Position numbers and translations under genes: made by a program | Assembly (NCBI GenBank): GCA_004553595.1 | Contig: SFKZ01000001.1 | Coordinates: 124,001 to 188,000 of the forward strand | DNA from: Methanobrevibacter ruminantium | GTDB lineage: Archaea; Methanobacteriota; Methanobacteria; Methanobacteriales; Methanobacteriaceae | Length of the DNA: 64,000 bases | Reading direction: 5' to 3' | Shown here: positions 62,136-64,000 of the stretch, in pieces | Layout of the letters: each line of letters starts with the position of its first letter | Numbering within the stretch: position 1 is the stretch's first letter | The notes under the pieces: model-generated | Database searches by the model: none | The model's input: the letters and a program-made list of their open reading frames with translations, nothing else | What the model was told of the DNA's origin: nothing

Positions 62136-62467
62136 TGATTTCCCATTTGATAATTTTTATGAATGAAAAAATGAAAAATTTAAAAAATATTTAAATAATA
62201 TAAAACATTTATAAGTAATTACAATAATATATAAAAATATTAGAAGATTAAAATTACAAAATTTAATTATCTAAAAAAAGGAGATTTAAAATGGACGCAG
62301 TAAAAATTGCAGCATTGTTTATTATTTTTATTATGGTTTTCAGTGCAGTGGCTACTTTCATTGCATATGTGCTCTAAATCAAGAATAGTTCATGATGAAA
62401 ATGGTAAATGAAAATAAAAAATTAAATCTAATCAATTACAAGAAAATTTTAATGTGGAGGATAAAAA
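62136..62467 (+). other. Spacer with a microprotein gene
   Basis: These 332 bp contain only the 28-residue membrane protein gene at 62291-62377. The upstream part is A/T-rich with TATA-like tracts; the downstream part carries the ribH ribosome site GTGGAGGA. Confidence 0.6.
62291..62377 (+). CDS. 28-residue membrane microprotein
   Basis: A 28-codon gene with a strong Shine-Dalgarno sequence (AAAGGAGA, 7 nt before the ATG). The product begins MDAVKIAALFIIFIMVFSAV and ends ATFIAYVL: a single transmembrane helix, with Asp and Lys at its start. It is too short to recognise. Such small subunits often attach to membrane complexes (as KdpF or CydX do); this is only an analogy. It stands between a glycosyltransferase and ribH with its own spacer on both sides. 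Confidence 0.7.
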   Translation: MDAVKIAALFIIFIMVFSAVATFIAYVL

Positions 62468-62899
62468 ATGGTAAAATATAATATTGGTGCAGTAGTTGCA
62501 GAATTTAATTATGATATTACTCATATGATGTTAGAACTTGCAAAAGCAGAAGCTAAAGTTCGTGACTGTGAAATTACAAAAATCGTAATGGTTCCTGGCG
62601 TATTCGATATGCCACTCGCTATCAAGAAATTAACTGAAGCAGACGAAGAAGGTAAAATTGACCTTGACTGCATAATCACTTTAGGTACTGTAATTGAAGG
62701 TGCAACCGATCACGACCAAATCGTAGCTCAACATGCATCCCGTAAAATTGCTGACTTATCCTTAGAATGGGGTAAACCAATTTCCCTTGGTATCAGCGGT
62801 CCTGGAATGACCAGATTAGATGCACACAGAAGAGTTAGCTATGGTAAAAACGCTGTTGAAGCAGCTGTTAAAATGTGTGACAGATTACAAGACATTTAA
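62468..62899 (+). CDS. ribH: 6,7-dimethyl-8-ribityllumazine synthase
   Basis: A 143-residue enzyme that condenses 5-amino-6-ribitylaminouracil with 3,4-dihydroxy-2-butanone 4-phosphate in riboflavin (and so FAD/FMN and F420-related) synthesis. GAVVAEFNYDITHMM, VPGVFDMPLAIKKL and LGTVIEGATDHD (with the catalytic His of the family) are visible. The short archaeal form probably assembles as a pentamer or capsid. TGGAGGA precedes the ATG. A hairpin terminator follows at 62920-62947. Confidence 0.94.
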   Translation: MVKYNIGAVVAEFNYDITHMMLELAKAEAKVRDCEITKIVMVPGVFDMPLAIKKLTEADEEGKIDLDCIITLGTVIEGATDHDQIVAQHASRKIADLSLEWGKPISLGISGPGMTRLDAHRRVSYGKNAVEAAVKMCDRLQDI

Positions 62900-62919
62900 A
62901 TTTGAAAATTTAATTTATT

Positions 62920-62947
62920 AAAAGAATTTGATTCAATCAATTCTTTT
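62920..62947 (+). terminator. Terminator of ribH
   Basis: AAAAGAATT (62920-62928) pairs with AATTCTTTT (62939-62947) around a GAT/ATC inner stem with a one-base bulge, followed by a T-rich stretch; it begins 21 nt after the stop. Confidence 0.6.
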
Positions 62948-63040
62948 AAACTATTTTTACTATTTTAAAAAATTTAATTGATTTAATCATTATTGGAAAA
63001 ATTTTGATTAAACTTTCATCACAAAAGTTTAGATGATAAT

Positions 63041-63979
63041 ATGGCAATTTTAAAACCTGAAGAGTTAAAGGAAAAATTTGATGACCCATGGATTGCTCCA
63101 TATGAGAAAGTCATTACAATGGCAGATGGAGATATTGTAGAACTTATTGAATACCACCCATGCCCAAGCGGTTCCAACTGGCTTCTTTATCAATACCAAC
63201 ACAGCAGTGAACTTATCATTGACGCTAAAAGAGATGGAAACAAGCACACCTACCTTTGTAAAGTAGGCAAAAAGCCAATTGACCTTAAGGCAAGTATCAA
63301 CGCTGCTGGAATTGAAGAAGTGGCAATTGATGAAGAGGCAAAGGAAGTTAAGGTAACCCACGGAGGCCTTGCTGGTGCTGGTGTAGGTGCTGGAATGTGC
63401 AGAGGAATGGGGGAAGGTGTCAAATACGTGGATGTCCTTGAAGTTGGAGGAGGAAGTAAGGAAGGAAAAGCTACTGTTGTAACTCCAAAATACGAAAAAC
63501 TAGTCATTGGAATTGACGACACAGACGTTAAGGATGCTGGAGCAACCTGGACTATGGCGCATAACATTGGCCTTCAATTAAAAGAGGAAGGATTTGAGTA
63601 TCTTGACCATATTATCGTTCAGTTATTCCCACATAATCCTCACAAAACTCAAAACTGTGTTTCAATTGCACTTACCTTCGCTGTAATGGCTGAAGATAAG
63701 GAAAGATTGATCAATAGACTTATTGAAATCTTAGAGCACGACACATTATCCGATAAGACTGCAATATCTATTCTCGAAGGAATTGGAATCCCACCAAAAC
63801 TTAGAGAATATGCACTGGCTACAAAAACCGGCATGATGGATGTTGAAACTGCTGAAAAGCTTGCAGAAGAATTGGACATTCCACTTATTGCAGTTACAGG
63901 AGACCAAGGTAAAGTAGGTGCACTTGCAGCTTTAGGTCTTCATGATGATGTTGATGAGGCTGTTAAAGTCTATTACTAG
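63041..63979 (+). CDS. Methanogenesis marker protein 11
   Basis: A 312-residue protein. DPWIAPYEKVITMADGDIVE and ELIEYHPCPSGSNWLLYQYQ at the N terminus, a glycine-rich GGLAGAGVGAGMCRGMGEG (about residues 107-125) and LVIGIDDTDVKDAGATWTMA in the middle fit the methanogen-only family TIGR03280. The IGIDDTD motif resembles the N-terminal part of TiaS tRNA-Ile2 agmatinyltransferase, suggesting an ATP-dependent ligase-like fold. The function is unproven. GATGAT precedes the ATG. A copy of the dispersed terminator element starts right after the stop. Confidence 0.88.
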   Translation: MAILKPEELKEKFDDPWIAPYEKVITMADGDIVELIEYHPCPSGSNWLLYQYQHSSELIIDAKRDGNKHTYLCKVGKKPIDLKASINAAGIEEVAIDEEAKEVKVTHGGLAGAGVGAGMCRGMGEGVKYVDVLEVGGGSKEGKATVVTPKYEKLVIGIDDTDVKDAGATWTMAHNIGLQLKEEGFEYLDHIIVQLFPHNPHKTQNCVSIALTFAVMAEDKERLINRLIEILEHDTLSDKTAISILEGIGIPPKLREYALATKTGMMDVETAEKLAEELDIPLIAVTGDQGKVGALAALGLHDDVDEAVKVYY

Positions 63980-63980
63980 A

Positions 63981-64000
63981 CCAAGCTTTTTGAGCCTTCG
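63981..64000 (+). terminator. First half of the dispersed terminator hairpin
   Basis: CCAAGCTTTTTGAGCCTTCG follows the marker-11 stop by 1 nt and equals, on the other strand, the start of the hairpin after glyA (39565-39584). The window ends before the second arm. Confidence 0.65.

Overview
The window looks like chromosomal DNA of a host-associated methanogenic archaeon of the order Methanobacteriales, most likely Methanobrevibacter. I infer this from the very low GC content with long A/T-only spacers, AGA/AGG-rich arginine codons, Shine-Dalgarno sequences of the GGTGAT/GGAGG type, TATA boxes about 26 bp upstream of start points, and lineage genes: heterodisulfide reductase HdrA, the redox regulator MsvR beside the F420H2 oxidase FpaA, methanogenesis marker protein 11, an MJ0208-type dihydromethanopterin reductase flavoprotein, RadA/RPA and archaeal-type IleS. 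I see no rRNA, insertion sequence, integrase, phage module or CRISPR array. There is one tRNA, tRNA-Arg(TCG).

Layout. 1-5 kb: the 3' end of a HemK-type methyltransferase, a SAP-domain protein, a QueG-like iron-sulfur protein, a small start-less HTH ORF, the lysA-dapF lysine operon and a Nudix hydrolase. 5-10 kb: a membrane protein, two tandem Old Yellow Enzyme paralogues and a MacB-like ABC exporter. 10-20 kb: argD, a ferredoxin-type aldo/keto reductase, cyclophilin, a 44-residue zinc ribbon, an AIM24 protein, a TetR regulator, an SLC13-type permease, a MarR-MFS drug-efflux pair, dtd and a frameshifted secreted M14-like protein. 20-30 kb: an Ogg-like glycosylase, hisF, tRNA-Arg, a YgjP-like peptidase overlapping an XPD/DinG helicase, msvR, fpaA and a site-2 protease. 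30-46 kb: moeA, purL, ileS, a DUF192 protein, the MJ0208 flavoprotein, glyA, hdrA, an AEC transporter and radA. 46-57 kb: a multi-OB-fold RPA, then a glycan cluster (membrane sugar-phosphate transferase, two GT2 enzymes, rfbB, rfbC, rfbA, rfbD) with wecC divergent from it. 58-64 kb: leuC-leuD-leuB, a GT2, a 28-residue membrane microprotein, ribH and the marker-11 gene.

How the genes work together. rfbA-rfbB-rfbC-rfbD make dTDP-L-rhamnose from glucose-1-phosphate; the adjacent transferases would build it onto a lipid-linked surface glycan. leuCDB carries out the isomerase and dehydrogenase steps of leucine biosynthesis. lysA/dapF complete lysine synthesis. msvR and fpaA form an oxygen-defence unit with TACGAA/TTCGTA boxes upstream of both genes. 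RPA and radA form a recombination operon.

The most unusual signals are: three reading frames with no ATG, GTG or TTG where the protein should start but an ATT codon in a suitable place; a secreted metallopeptidase-like gene broken at a T5 tract; perfect palindromes at the predicted hdrA start point; a nested stem-loop in the RPA leader; a dispersed repeat that abuts the stop codons of unrelated genes; and short tandem duplications of differing period in most spacers of the rhamnose cluster. Most of the window is ordinary core metabolism, and I did not find a clear new multi-gene system.
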